From positions 1,937,815 through 2,001,814 of the forward strand of contig NZ_CP011311.1 in assembly GCF_000980815.1 (NCBI RefSeq): a stretch of DNA of 64,000 nucleotides, in the 5' to 3' direction. This document shows positions 1 to 8,659 of the stretch, one piece after another; the first letter of the stretch is position 1, and every line of letters starts with the position of its first letter. A program made the position numbers and the translations under genes. The notes beneath the pieces are model-generated. The model did not search any database and had not been told where the DNA came from. It worked only from the letters and a program-made list of their open reading frames with translations. The DNA comes from Corynebacterium camporealensis. GTDB taxonomy: Bacteria > Actinomycetota > Actinomycetes > Mycobacteriales > Mycobacteriaceae.

Positions 1-1689
1 GATGCCACCGCCAACGGCGAGGAGTACGTTGTCGCGCTCACGAATGTCGGCGTAGGTGGCCAGCAGGAGTTCGTCGAGGTCCTCCCAGGAGTGGTGGCCG
101 CCGGCGTGGCCGCCTTCGACCTGCATGATGATGGGAGTATCGACCGCATCGGCGATGCGCAGGGTCTGCTCAATCTGCTGCACGGTGCCCGGCTTGAAGG
201 CCACCCACGGGAAGTTGTCGGCGTGGAGCTGCTCGACCAGGGCGACGGCTTCGTCCTGCGGCGGGATGCCGGCGGATACGATGACGCCGGAAATCGGGGC
301 ACCGTTGGCGCGGGCCTTCGGGATGGCGCGCTGGCCAGCAATCTGACGACGCCACTGCGCAGCCGAGAGGTACATCGCGTTGAACTGCGCAGACACGCCC
401 GGTTCGAGCAGCTCAGTGAGCTTAGCCAGGTTGGCATCGAGGATGGACGCGGGGTTCTGGCCACCACCGGCCAGTTCCGCCCAGTGGCCGGCGTTTGCAG
501 CGGCAGCCACGATTTCTGGGTCGACGGTGGTCGGGGTCATGCCCGGCAACATCACCGGGGAATAGCCGGTGACCTCGCTAAAGCGGCTGCGTAGACGACC
601 GTTCTCTACGTGTGGGAGGAACTTCTCCCAGGTGCCAGGGCGTGCAGGAGCTTGGCCGGCATCGAAAAGCTGTGCTTGGCCTTCGGTGCTCGACAGCACG
701 AGCGTGCCGATGCCGCGGCCTTCCACCAGTTCCTTGGTCAGCGGCTCGACGCCGTTGGCAGGGCCGCATTCGAAAATCAACTCAGCACCAGCATCAGCGG
801 CTTCGGTGACCCGTGCCGGCCAGTCGACGAAGTCGGTGAGCACCGCGCGGGCGGCATGGGCTACGAGTTCGGAATCACGCTCGCACTGTGTGCCCCACTG
901 CTCTACTTGCTGGACGGCTGCGGCCATGTCCGGGTGATGGTAGGCAGCGTGCACGTCCAGTGGGCTAAAGCGCGGGTTGAATGGGGTGCCGCCATGTTCT
1001 TTGTTTTCGACGGCCTTGGCGTCGGCTTGGGCTTGAGCTTCGAGGCGACGTCGAACCAGCTGGTTGCCCGCCGGAGCGCCGACGATGACGAAGCGATCCG
1101 CGCCGTTGCGCAGGCCGATAACCGCGCCGGCTTGAGTGAGCTGTTCTTCGCTAACACCGCTGACGGCGAGCATGGCAGGACCCTCGGAGGTGCTGCGCAG
1201 GCCGGTAGCACGAGCGTGCAGGCTAATCGCAGCGCCGATGAGCTGTGCAATGGCCAGCGATTGTGCCGGGGTGGCCTCGCCACGGGCAACGAGCGCGGCG
1301 AGTTCGCCTTGGGAGTGCCCGATTGCGGTAACGGCCTTCGAGGTATCCAGGCCTTGTCCCTGCAGGGATTCCACGACGGCGAGCTGAGCAAAGAGGATGC
1401 CCGGGGTGGAGATAGCGGGGGCGGCGGCATCGTCAGGCTCATCGCGGCGGGCCCACAGCAGGGGATCGAAACCCTGCGGGGTGGCGACGTCGATATCTGC
1501 TTGCACGGGGCGCAGGATGTCGGACGCCTCGGCCAGGTAGTTGGCCAATTGTCCACCCACGCCGGAGGCTAGGGCACTGCGCAGCGTCGGCAGCCACGGG
1601 TATCCCTGCCCGGAGAAGGACAGAGCGAAAGCTGGCTGGGAATCAATCAGGCGCTGGCCGTTAACCAGGGAATTCTGGGCACTATTCAC
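1..1689 (-). CDS. fas: Type I fatty acid synthase, N-terminal part (runs off the window)
   Basis: The frame is open for 563 codons from a GTG at 1689 to the left edge, so only the N-terminal part of a roughly 3000-residue multienzyme is present. The first domain is an acyl/acetyl transferase with the nucleophile motif GHSQGE near residue 120. From about residue 370 an enoyl-reductase FMN barrel follows, seen as MLPGMTPTTVDPE and, at the left edge, GGHAGGHHSWEDLDE. This AT-then-ER order is that of bacterial FAS-I, which makes acyl-CoA primers for membrane lipids and mycolates. GAGGAG lies about 11 bases before the GTG, which decides the start. The remaining DH, MPT, ACP, KR and KS domains lie outside, so whether the gene is intact, and whether it is the fasA or fasB type, cannot be told. 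Confidence 0.93.
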   Translation of the reverse strand, partial: MNSAQNSLVNGQRLIDSQPAFALSFSGQGYPWLPTLRSALASGVGGQLANYLAEASDILRPVQADIDVATPQGFDPLLWARRDEPDDAAAPAISTPGILFAQLAVVESLQGQGLDTSKAVTAIGHSQGELAALVARGEATPAQSLAIAQLIGAAISLHARATGLRSTSEGPAMLAVSGVSEEQLTQAGAVIGLRNGADRFVIVGAPAGNQLVRRRLEAQAQADAKAVENKEHGGTPFNPRFSPLDVHAAYHHPDMAAAVQQVEQWGTQCERDSELVAHAARAVLTDFVDWPARVTEAADAGAELIFECGPANGVEPLTKELVEGRGIGTLVLSSTEGQAQLFDAGQAPARPGTWEKFLPHVENGRLRSRFSEVTGYSPVMLPGMTPTTVDPEIVAAAANAGHWAELAGGGQNPASILDANLAKLTELLEPGVSAQFNAMYLSAAQWRRQIAGQRAIPKARANGAPISGVIVSAGIPPQDEAVALVEQLHADNFPWVAFKPGTVQQIEQTLRIADAVDTPIIMQVEGGHAGGHHSWEDLDELLLATYADIRERDNVLLAVGGGI

Positions 1690-1795
1690 GATGCGTGCTG
1701 CTCCTCAGGACTTAAAAGAAAGTGCAGAAAAAGTTTCGCTTAGGAAAAATCTGAAACCCTAGCATGCCACAAAATCATGAGGGTTCCATCATCTT

Positions 1796-1987
1796 TTAGC
1801 CGCGCGGCGGCTTCTTACCCCCACCTGCAGGGGATTCCAGACCGTGCTTAATCAGCTCCCGCGCCTGCTGAAGGCGGGTTTCTTCGTCTTCATCGAAGAT
1901 CTGACAATTGTGATCTTTTTCTACCGCCGCGGTGGGTGAAATCCCCTTCTTTGCGGTGTAATCGTCGAAAAATCTGTCGATACTCAT
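1796..1987 (-). CDS. Small hypothetical protein, 63 aa
   Basis: A short acidic then basic protein starting MSIDRFFDDYTAKKG and ending in a Gly/Lys/Pro-rich tail (GGGKKPPRG). It has a central charged stretch, DEDEETRLQQARELIKHGL, likely helical. No membrane segment or known domain is visible. An upstream in-frame start at 2068 would add 27 residues, but those overlap the terminator of the next gene, so the inner ATG is preferred. It sits alone between fas and the SPFH gene. I do not recognise a function; the compositional pattern resembles small conserved corynebacterial proteins. Confidence 0.6.
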   Translation of the reverse strand: MSIDRFFDDYTAKKGISPTAAVEKDHNCQIFDEDEETRLQQARELIKHGLESPAGGGKKPPRG

Positions 1988-2057
1988 CACATCTGAGCCT
2001 ACCCCCGCAGTGATCCTGCGGGGCGATATATGCACCCCTGGTGATGAAGACACAAAG

Positions 2058-2089
2058 AAGCTGCCCACCTGGTTCCAGATGGGCAGCTT
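2058..2089 (-). terminator. Rho-independent terminator of the SPFH gene
   Basis: A perfect 10-bp stem (AAGCTGCCCA / TGGGCAGCTT) with a 12-base loop lies 15 bases past the stop of the leftward SPFH gene, followed on the minus strand by a T-rich run. Confidence 0.85.
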
Positions 2090-2104
2090 AAAGGTCAGGA
2101 GATC

Positions 2105-3214
2105 CTAGTCTTCGTCCGGGCGGAGCTGCTTGCGCAGCTGCTGGAAGTGGTCTCCCAGGCGGTTTGGCATATCGCTCCCCTGGGATTCTGCGTTGTCGAA
2201 TGCATCGCGATGCGGCGACTGCTCCACGGCGCGCTGCACCTGCTCGTAGTTCTGCGGGCGGCTTGCAGATTCTTCGCGCTGGTGACGGGAGCGGTTGTTG
2301 TCGTTGCTCTTCGATCCCTCGCTCGACCCGAGCGCGTGGTTGGCCATGAGCACGTCACGCATGCCGTCGAAAAGATCGCCCATACCGGCTGGGTTGGAGG
2401 GCATGTAGAGGACGCTGGCGTTGCCGTTGGAAGAGACATCGACCATGGCATCGAGGTACTGGGAGACCAGCATGAGGGCTTCCGGCGATTCTTCGACGCC
2501 GGCCTTGCGCAGCATCTCGTACTGGGCGGCGATACCTTCAACGATTTCCTTACGCTGTTCCGCAACACCGCGGCCCTGCAGCTTGCGAGCCTCAGCGGCA
2601 CCTTCGGCTTCCTTGACCACGCGGATCTTCTCAGCCTCAGCCTGGGCGACTGCGGCTTCGCGCTCGCGCTGAGCGGCGTTGATGGAGTTCATCGACTCAC
2701 GCACGCGGCTATCCGGGCGGATGTCGGTAACCAGGGTGTTAACGAAGTTCCAGCCGTACTCCGCCATGTTGTCACGCAGCGAGATAGCCACGTTGCGCGC
2801 AATGGTGTCCTTCGAGGAGAAGGAGTCATCCAGGTCCATGTTCGCCACGGAGGAACGGACGTTGTCCTGCACGTAAGCAATGATCTGCTGTTCGTGATTG
2901 GACAGCATGTAGTAGGCCTCGCGCTCGCGGCCTTCGACGACCTCGTACTGAACCGCAACCGGAATCTGCACGAAGACGTTGTCCTTGGTCTTGGTCTCAA
3001 CCATCACATCGAGCTGACGGACCTGCAAGCTGATCTTGTCCCGCACGCGGTCAATAAACGGCACCTTAAAGTGCAGACCCGCATGCGCAACCTTGGTGAA
3101 TTTACCCAAACGTTCCAGGATGGCCGCTTCCCGCGTACGCACCGTGAAGTAACCATCGAACAAGGTCATCACAATAAGGACGAGGATAATAACGACCACG
3201 ATAAAGCCCTGCAT
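2105..3214 (-). CDS. SPFH/Band 7 (stomatin-like, QmcA-type) membrane protein
   Basis: 369 residues. One N-terminal hydrophobic anchor (residues about 2-20) is followed by a Band 7 domain (VRTREAAILERLGKF, then GLHFKVPFIDRV) to about residue 200, and then an Ala/Glu/Arg-rich coiled coil (AAQREREAAVAQAEAEKIRV). The C-terminal 90 residues are polar and low in complexity. SPFH proteins oligomerise at the inner membrane and scaffold proteases or lipid domains; the specific partner here is unknown. No NfeD-type gene sits beside it. The gene is transcribed alone, with its own terminator downstream. Confidence 0.9.
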   Translation of the reverse strand: MQGFIVVVIILVLIVMTLFDGYFTVRTREAAILERLGKFTKVAHAGLHFKVPFIDRVRDKISLQVRQLDVMVETKTKDNVFVQIPVAVQYEVVEGREREAYYMLSNHEQQIIAYVQDNVRSSVANMDLDDSFSSKDTIARNVAISLRDNMAEYGWNFVNTLVTDIRPDSRVRESMNSINAAQREREAAVAQAEAEKIRVVKEAEGAAEARKLQGRGVAEQRKEIVEGIAAQYEMLRKAGVEESPEALMLVSQYLDAMVDVSSNGNASVLYMPSNPAGMGDLFDGMRDVLMANHALGSSEGSKSNDNNRSRHQREESASRPQNYEQVQRAVEQSPHRDAFDNAESQGSDMPNRLGDHFQQLRKQLRPDED

Positions 3215-3257
3215 GTTATCTCCCTTACATCATTGGTTAGGCTTCACTATTTCAGAG

Positions 3258-4502
3258 TTAGTGATCCTCGGCAAGCCGAAAAAGCTCTTTAAAGATCTTT
3301 TCTCCATCCTCTGCAATGCCGTTGTGCTGATAGCGATTCGTCACCATCGGCCGCAGGTCACGGTAGGCTTGCGCCGTCGCCATGGACTCCTCAAAAGGCA
3401 CGAAGATGTCATCCAAATACACTGCTGCAGCCGCCTTCGCGCGGGCTTTGCCCAGGTTATCCACGTCATAAGGGCTTGACTGCCAGTCATGCTGGGCCAG
3501 TTCCTCCGCGGCATCCTTCAGCGGACGCAGCGCCGGGTCCTCATCAAACTGCCAGGGGAAGATATGCTCACCGGTCAGATACGTACCCTCCTCGGCAAAC
3601 TCCGGAAATTCCTCCCGGATGCGGTGGGCAGCCCAGTTGGTGGGGCCAAGCTTTCCGATGCCCCCATAAATCGACTCATGCATCACCGCATACAGTGGAC
3701 CATTCTGGAAACTTACTCGCTGACCAACGTCACCGAGGAAGTCACTGCGCAGCCGCTTCTCCCCGCCCACGGTGTGGAAAGGATCTTCCAACAGGTAGGC
3801 CAGGGAGTTAAAGCCGGTGCCGCGACCTAACTCGATGCCAATGGTGCGAAAGCGCAGGGAGCTCAGCCGCTCGCCCGTCGGCAAGTGCTCATCGGAGTTG
3901 TCCAGGTAGTGCAGGATTTCTTCTACGCGCTGCTTGGCCCACGGGAACTGCTGGTAGAAACGCTCGTGGCGCGTGCGCAGCTTAGTGAAGGTGGAGCGAT
4001 AGACATCATCGACGCTCTTCTCCAGCGACGGCAGACCGCCGGTGAGGAACGCGTAGTCGATGGACTCCGGGAACTGCGACAGATACGCAGTAATACAGAA
4101 TCCACCGAAGGACTGACCAAACAGCGACCAGCTGTCCAAGCCTAGGTGCTCGCGCAGGCGCTCGGCATCGCGCACAATCTGGTCCTGGCGCAGCAGGTGC
4201 AGCGGCGGCAAGTCCGTATCCGCATCCAGACGATTACTGCGACCGGTGCCGCGCTGGTCCATCAGAATCCAGCGGAAGCGATCCAGGCCCGCGGCAATCA
4301 CACCGGACTTCGTCACCGGGCGCGGTGCCGGAAAGCCCGGACCGCCCTGGTTGTACACGATGACCGGGTAGTCTTCTCCTCCCGGCGGGATAATTTCACG
4401 CGCATAAAGTTCGAAGGTTTCGCCTGGGTTGTCATAGTCCCAGGGCACAGTGATGACGTGTTCTTTAAAGTCCAATCCGAGCTGACGATACATGCGCCCC
4501 AT
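3258..4502 (-). CDS. pip: Proline iminopeptidase-like alpha/beta hydrolase (peptidase S33)
   Basis: 414 residues with an alpha/beta-hydrolase fold. The oxyanion-hole motif is GGPGFPAPRP near residue 53, the nucleophile elbow is GQSFGGF near 128, and a late His stands in RYQHNGI. This is the S33 prolyl aminopeptidase pattern: release of N-terminal proline from peptides, in the cytoplasm. Two starts are possible, ATG at 4502 or three codons later (MYRQLGLDF); neither has a strong ribosome site. It is divergent from the small membrane protein at 4531 with only 28 bases between, so the two promoters must overlap. Confidence 0.88.
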   Translation of the reverse strand: MGRMYRQLGLDFKEHVITVPWDYDNPGETFELYAREIIPPGGEDYPVIVYNQGGPGFPAPRPVTKSGVIAAGLDRFRWILMDQRGTGRSNRLDADTDLPPLHLLRQDQIVRDAERLREHLGLDSWSLFGQSFGGFCITAYLSQFPESIDYAFLTGGLPSLEKSVDDVYRSTFTKLRTRHERFYQQFPWAKQRVEEILHYLDNSDEHLPTGERLSSLRFRTIGIELGRGTGFNSLAYLLEDPFHTVGGEKRLRSDFLGDVGQRVSFQNGPLYAVMHESIYGGIGKLGPTNWAAHRIREEFPEFAEEGTYLTGEHIFPWQFDEDPALRPLKDAAEELAQHDWQSSPYDVDNLGKARAKAAAAVYLDDIFVPFEESMATAQAYRDLRPMVTNRYQHNGIAEDGEKIFKELFRLAEDH

Positions 4503-4530
4503 GCTAGCGGTTTAGGTAGGCTGGGGACCC

Positions 4531-4929
4531 ATGAAGCTTTCGAATATCCCACTGCGCGCCATTCCGGGCGCTTTCATTGTTAATTCCGGCCTGGGCAAGC
4601 TCGGCATGGACGCTGAGTCCTCCAAGGGCCTGCAGGATTTCGCCGCCACCGGCATCAAGGAGCTCAAGCAGCTGCCGTCCGATAAGTTCGGCCAGATCAT
4701 CGGCGCATCCGAAATCGCAGTCGGCGGCGCACTGCTGGCACCGTTTGTCTCCAACCGCATCGCCGGCGCAGGCCTGACCGCCTTTGGTGCGGGTCTGCTC
4801 ACCCTTTACTTTGGCGACGACGACAACACGCTTGACGATGGCATCCGCCCTTCCGAGCAGGGCCTCTCCCTGGCCAAGGACAGCTGGCTGCTTGCCGCCG
4901 GCCTGACCTTGCTGCTGCAGAAAAAGTAG
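4531..4929 (+). CDS. Small conserved membrane protein (DoxX-like), 132 aa
   Basis: Three to four hydrophobic stretches can be seen: residues about 5-22, 55-85 (ASEIAVGGALLAPFVSNRI) and 112-129. A polar loop FGDDDNTLDDGIRP lies between the last two. The size and topology are like the DoxX/DUF4267 group of small integral proteins, but no catalytic motif supports a function. The ATG follows an AT-poor 28-base gap from pip with no clear ribosome site, so it may be a leaderless transcript. Confidence 0.7.
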   Translation: MKLSNIPLRAIPGAFIVNSGLGKLGMDAESSKGLQDFAATGIKELKQLPSDKFGQIIGASEIAVGGALLAPFVSNRIAGAGLTAFGAGLLTLYFGDDDNTLDDGIRPSEQGLSLAKDSWLLAAGLTLLLQKK

Positions 4930-4953
4930 AAATGCCCGCCGAAGCGGGCATTT
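4930..4953. terminator. Bidirectional terminator between the membrane protein and pflA
   Basis: AAATGCCCGC / GCGGGCATTT, a 10-bp stem with a CGAA tetraloop, stands between two convergent genes. T-rich tracts follow it on both strands. Confidence 0.85.
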
Positions 4954-4975
4954 CCGTGAAGATTTGGGCGCGGAC

Positions 4976-5845
4976 TTAGTACGTCTGCAGCCCCTTTGTG
5001 CGGAAGACCTCACGCACTGCCTCCACGTCCTCTGGGCGCGGGGGCTTTGTGTCTTCCAGGGTGTAATTCAGGCCCAGTTCTTGCCATTTGTCTTTGCCCA
5101 TGTTGTGGAAAGGCAAGACCTCTACCCTTTCCACGTTCTCGGTCCAGCGGCCCACGATGTCGGCGACTTTGGCGACGTTGGCGGGGTCATCGCTAAGCCC
5201 TGGCACCACCACGAAGCGGATCCAGACCCGCTTGCCGATGGCCGCCAGCCTATCTCCGAAATCAATCGTCGGCTGCAGCTCGCGGCCCGTGACATTTTTG
5301 TACGTAGCCGGGTCGCCTGACTTCACATCGAGCAGAACTAAGTCGATGTTGTCCAGGTCTTCATCGCGCAGACGCGAGCCGAGGAAACCAGAAGTATCAA
5401 TCGCGGTATGAATACCGGCGTCATGCACTTCCTTAAGCACGCGGCGCGTAAACGCAATCTGGAACAGCGGCTCACCACCGGAGATGGTCAGGCCGCCACC
5501 GGAGGCGCGGAAGACTGACTTGTAACGCTTAATGCGCTTAACGACGTCGTCTACCTTCTCCAGCGTGCCCGTCTTCATCTCCATGGTGTCCGGGTTATGG
5601 CAATACTTGCAGCGCAGTGGGCAGCCCGAGAGGAACATCGTCATGCGGGTGCCGGGGCCATCGACAGCTGTGACCAGCTCCCAGGAGTGTACGAGGGCGA
5701 CTTCGCCGGTGCGGCGGGCCTCCATCAACTCCGGACGGGTGATCTGATCTAGCTCGTTGTCCGTGCCCAGGCCCGCTGCCGCGCCACGAACTCGCTCACC
5801 TTCTTGGGGGTCGAGGTGAACGACGCCAGTAATGCCATCTGCCAT
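4976..5845 (-). CDS. pflA: Pyruvate formate-lyase activating enzyme (radical SAM)
   Basis: 289 residues. The radical-SAM cluster motif CxxxCxxC is seen in SGCPLRCKYCHNPDTMEM near residue 75. It is followed by the family segments GGGLTISGGEPLFQ and HTAIDTSGFLGS. The enzyme uses a 4Fe-4S cluster and S-adenosylmethionine to place the glycyl radical on pyruvate formate-lyase. It has about 40 more N-terminal residues than the 246-residue Escherichia coli enzyme, without cysteines. The ATG directly abuts the TAA of the glycyl-radical-domain gene (TAAATG), so translation is probably coupled. In this operon its substrate glycine is on the neighbouring 83-residue protein rather than on PflB. Confidence 0.93.
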   Translation of the reverse strand: MADGITGVVHLDPQEGERVRGAAAGLGTDNELDQITRPELMEARRTGEVALVHSWELVTAVDGPGTRMTMFLSGCPLRCKYCHNPDTMEMKTGTLEKVDDVVKRIKRYKSVFRASGGGLTISGGEPLFQIAFTRRVLKEVHDAGIHTAIDTSGFLGSRLRDEDLDNIDLVLLDVKSGDPATYKNVTGRELQPTIDFGDRLAAIGKRVWIRFVVVPGLSDDPANVAKVADIVGRWTENVERVEVLPFHNMGKDKWQELGLNYTLEDTKPPRPEDVEAVREVFRTKGLQTY

Positions 5846-6097
5846 TTAGGATTCCTGGTGGAAGGTACGGGAGATGACGTCGAGCTGCTGTTCCTTGGTC
5901 AGCTTGACGAAGTTCACCGCGTAGCCCGACACGCGCACGGTCAGGTTCGGGTACTTCTCCGGGTGCTCAACTGCATCTTCCAGGGTGGCCTTGTCGAGGA
6001 CGTTGATGTTGGCATGGTACAAACCGGACTCCATCTTGTGAGCCTCGCGGTTCTTCTTCATGCTGGCCAAACGGTCTTCAAAAGTTGGGGTTGCCAT
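5846..6097 (-). CDS. Free-standing glycyl-radical domain of pyruvate formate-lyase (GrcA-like), 83 aa
   Basis: The protein has the C-terminal PFL signature [19 protein letters not shown], with the radical glycine in VSGYAV, ending [10 protein letters not shown], close to the end of E. coli PFL and of GrcA/YfiD. The first 30 residues ([21 protein letters not shown]) are a new N-terminus. It has its own ATG at 6097, with GGAG in TAAGGAGACG overlapping the pflB stop. In other bacteria such a small protein is a spare part for oxygen-damaged PFL; here the adjacent PflB lacks this domain altogether, so this protein is likely an obligatory subunit. A longer in-frame start at 6154 would lie inside pflB and is not favoured. 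Confidence 0.92.
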   Translation of the reverse strand: MATPTFEDRLASMKKNREAHKMESGLYHANINVLDKATLEDAVEHPEKYPNLTVRVSGYAVNFVKLTKEQQLDVISRTFHQES

Positions 6098-6110
6098 GGT
6101 GTGCGTCTCC

Positions 6111-8201
6111 TTAGTTGTCTTCCATGATGAAGCCGGCATCGAGAACGCCGACAAGATTGTTGATTCGCTCTTCTGGGGTGCGGCCCAGACCAGCCGGGGT
6201 GATGGTGTTGGTCAGGGAGATGCCGTCGAGAGCGTCCTTGTAGTCCAGCTTGCCCACCGACAGCATGGAGGCGACCATGCCGTGGTTGTCAGCACCGTTT
6301 TCCGGGTTAGCGCCCGGTGCGAACGGGGTGCCAGCCTTGTGGCCGGACGGGAAAGCACCGGTGGCCTTGCCGTAGACGACGTTCGAGGTAATCGTCAGCA
6401 CGGACTGAGTCGGGATGGCGTTGCGGTACATCGGGATGGCCTTGATCTTCTCCATCACGGTGTGAACGATCGTCGCGGCGATATCGTCGGCGCGGTCGTC
6501 GTCGTTGCCGTAGAAGGGGAAGTCGCCTTCGGTCTTGTAGTCCACAATCAGGCCGGTCTCGTCACGCACCGGGGTGACCTTGGCGTACTTGATGGCAGCC
6601 AGGGAGTCAGCCACGATGGACAGACCTGCGATGCCGCAGCCCATGGAGCGGACGATGTTGGAATCGTGCAGCGCCATTTCCACTGCCTCGTAGGCGTAGC
6701 GGTCGTGGGTGTAGTGGATGATGTTCAGTGCTTCGACGTAGGTGCCAACGACCCAGTCGAGCATCTCTTCGTACTTCTGCCAGACCTCGTCGAAGTCCAG
6801 TGGGCCGTCGCCCTGGATGGGCTCGTAGCCGTCGACAACCTGCTTGCCGGTGACCTCATCGCGACCACCATTGATGGCGTACAGCAGAGCCTTGGCGGCA
6901 TTGACGCGAGCGCCGAAGAACTGCATCTGCTTGCCGACTTCCATCGGCGACACACAGCATGCAATCGCTGCATCGTCGCCCCACTGCTCACGAATCTGCT
7001 TATCGGACTCGTACTGAATCGACGAGGTCTCAATCGAGATGTGAGCGCAGAATTCCTTGTAGCCCTCCGGCAGTGCCGGGTCCCAGAAGATGGTGATGTT
7101 CGGCTCCGGTGAAGGACCCAGGTTAATCAGGGTCTGCAGCAGACGGAAGGAGGTCTTGGTGACCATGTGGCGACCGTCAGTGCCAAAGCCAGCGTCGGAC
7201 CAGGTTGCCCAGTATGGGTCACCGGAGAAGATCTGGTCGTAGTCGATGGTGCGCAGGAAGCGGACGATGCGCAGCTTGATGACCAGCTGGTCGATGATTT
7301 CCTGTGCTTCTTCCTCAGTCAAGGTGCCTGCGGCGAAATCGCGCTCGAAGTAGCAATCGAAGAAAGCAGACAGACGACCAATGGACATGGCGGCGCCATC
7401 CTGGGACTTGACCGAGCCCAGGTAACCGAAGTAGGTCCACTGCACTGCCTCGTGAGCGTTCTTAGCAGGTCCTGAGATGTCGAAGCCATAGGACTCAGCC
7501 ATGACCTTGAGCTTCTGCAGGGCCTTGATCTGCTCGGAGTGCTCCTCGCGGTAGCGAGCCCAGTGCTCGCTGAAACCGACCTCTGCGACGGCGTCGCGGG
7601 ACTGCTTCTTTTCCCCGATGAGGTAGTCCACGCCGTACAGGGCCACGCGGCGGTAGTCGCCGATGATGCGGCCACGGCCATAAGCATCCGGCAGACCGGT
7701 GATGATGTGCGAGGAACGAGCCGCGCGAATACGCGGGGTGTAGATATCGAAGACCGCATCATTGTGGGTCTTGCGGTAGCGGGTGAAGATCTTCTTCACC
7801 TCAGGGTCGACCTCTTTGCCGGCTTCCTTGATGGCCTGCTCCACCATGCGCCAGCCGCCATAAGGCATCATGGCGCGCTTGAGTGGAGTATCGGTCTGCA
7901 GGCCCACGATGACGTCATCGTCTTCGCTGATGTAGCCCGCCGGGAAAGCGTCAATATCCGAAGGAGTATGAGTGTCGACGTCGTAGACGCGCTTTTCGCG
8001 CTCAATCGACAGGTAGTTATCTTCCAGGTGCTGCCACGTGCGCTCCGTCTTGTCGGTCGGGCCCGCCAGGAAGGAGGCATCGCCGTCGTAAGGAGTGTAG
8101 TTGCGCTGAATGAAGTCGCGGACGTTAATCTCTTCAGTCCACGGGCCAGCTTCGAAACCCTCCCAGGCTTCGAACTGCAGCGGCTGCGTTGCGGTGGTCA
8201 C
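6111..8201 (-). CDS. pflB: Pyruvate formate-lyase catalytic body, lacking the glycyl-radical domain
   Basis: 696 residues from a GTG start preceded by GGGAG. It matches PFL from the N-terminus ([16 protein letters not shown]) through the catalytic Cys-Cys in [20 protein letters not shown] to [14 protein letters not shown], where it stops. The glycyl-radical loop that ends 760-residue PFLs is absent. It converts pyruvate and CoA to acetyl-CoA and formate under anoxia. The missing domain is coded by the next gene, 13 bases downstream. The stop is followed by that gene's own ribosome site, so this is not a simple frameshift. Together the pieces total 779 residues. No focA-type formate channel is adjacent. 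Confidence 0.93.
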   Translation of the reverse strand: MTTATQPLQFEAWEGFEAGPWTEEINVRDFIQRNYTPYDGDASFLAGPTDKTERTWQHLEDNYLSIEREKRVYDVDTHTPSDIDAFPAGYISEDDDVIVGLQTDTPLKRAMMPYGGWRMVEQAIKEAGKEVDPEVKKIFTRYRKTHNDAVFDIYTPRIRAARSSHIITGLPDAYGRGRIIGDYRRVALYGVDYLIGEKKQSRDAVAEVGFSEHWARYREEHSEQIKALQKLKVMAESYGFDISGPAKNAHEAVQWTYFGYLGSVKSQDGAAMSIGRLSAFFDCYFERDFAAGTLTEEEAQEIIDQLVIKLRIVRFLRTIDYDQIFSGDPYWATWSDAGFGTDGRHMVTKTSFRLLQTLINLGPSPEPNITIFWDPALPEGYKEFCAHISIETSSIQYESDKQIREQWGDDAAIACCVSPMEVGKQMQFFGARVNAAKALLYAINGGRDEVTGKQVVDGYEPIQGDGPLDFDEVWQKYEEMLDWVVGTYVEALNIIHYTHDRYAYEAVEMALHDSNIVRSMGCGIAGLSIVADSLAAIKYAKVTPVRDETGLIVDYKTEGDFPFYGNDDDRADDIAATIVHTVMEKIKAIPMYRNAIPTQSVLTITSNVVYGKATGAFPSGHKAGTPFAPGANPENGADNHGMVASMLSVGKLDYKDALDGISLTNTITPAGLGRTPEERINNLVGVLDAGFIMEDN

Positions 8202-8228
8202 GAATGTGACTCCCTTCTGAGTTAAAGA

Positions 8229-8257
8229 TGTATAGGTTCGTCTGGGGCGCCTGTCGC
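8229..8257 (-). promoter_or_regulatory. Candidate pflB promoter
   Basis: On the minus strand TATACA (8229-8234) stands about 28 bases ahead of the pflB GTG. It has a weak -35 candidate, GCGACA (8252-8257), 17 bases further up. I see no clear FNR, Rex or ArnR-type palindrome here. Confidence 0.35.
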
Positions 8258-8659
8258 TTCACCCATCAACTCCTAGCGACGAGCCCCACATGCAAGATCC
8301 TATGTGTATTTCTCCCGCTTAACTAGTCGAGATTCCAACTTTTCGGACAGTTCCGGAAGGACGTAATACGTCTGCTGGTCAGCGACTTCTACCAATACGC
8401 ACGTTCGGTATACATCGGGGGTAGTCTAGCCCCGTCGGTGAGGTGGGACACCCCAGAAAATATGCCCTCACCTGGCCTTTTCAATAGGTCGGCAGGTAAA
8501 TAACCGCCCTAAAACCATGCCGCCGACTACAAGTTATCCACAGGTTTTTCGTTGACACGTCATCGAGTTTTCGGCAATTTTTGGCGGTTTTAAGAGTTAT
8601 CCACAGGTTTGAAAATTTCCTCTAGCGGGGGTTGACAAACCTCTTTTAGCGTTAGAGGT
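8258..8659. other. Intergenic region between pflB and the HNH gene, with paired DnaA-box-like repeats
   Basis: A 458-base divergent gap (from 8202) without a gene. A 16-bp sequence, AGTTATCCACAGGTTT, occurs twice, at 8532-8547 and 8595-8610. The copies are exactly 63 bases apart and in the same orientation. Each contains TTATCCACA, the DnaA-box consensus (8534-8542 and 8597-8605). A TTGACA (8632-8637) lies 22 bases before the HNH start codon. The rest holds nothing I recognise. Confidence 0.6.

Noticed and set aside
2147..3292. 381-codon ORF opposite the SPFH gene
   Set aside because: High-GC antisense frame with no start signal or family.
5846..6154. Glycyl-radical gene as an assembly frameshift of pflB
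   Set aside because: The stop, a GGAG ribosome site and a new 30-residue N-terminus lie between the parts; no single-base change joins them into a normal PFL.
8202..8460. FNR, Rex or ArnR operator for pfl
   Set aside because: No convincing palindrome with those consensus sequences could be found by eye.
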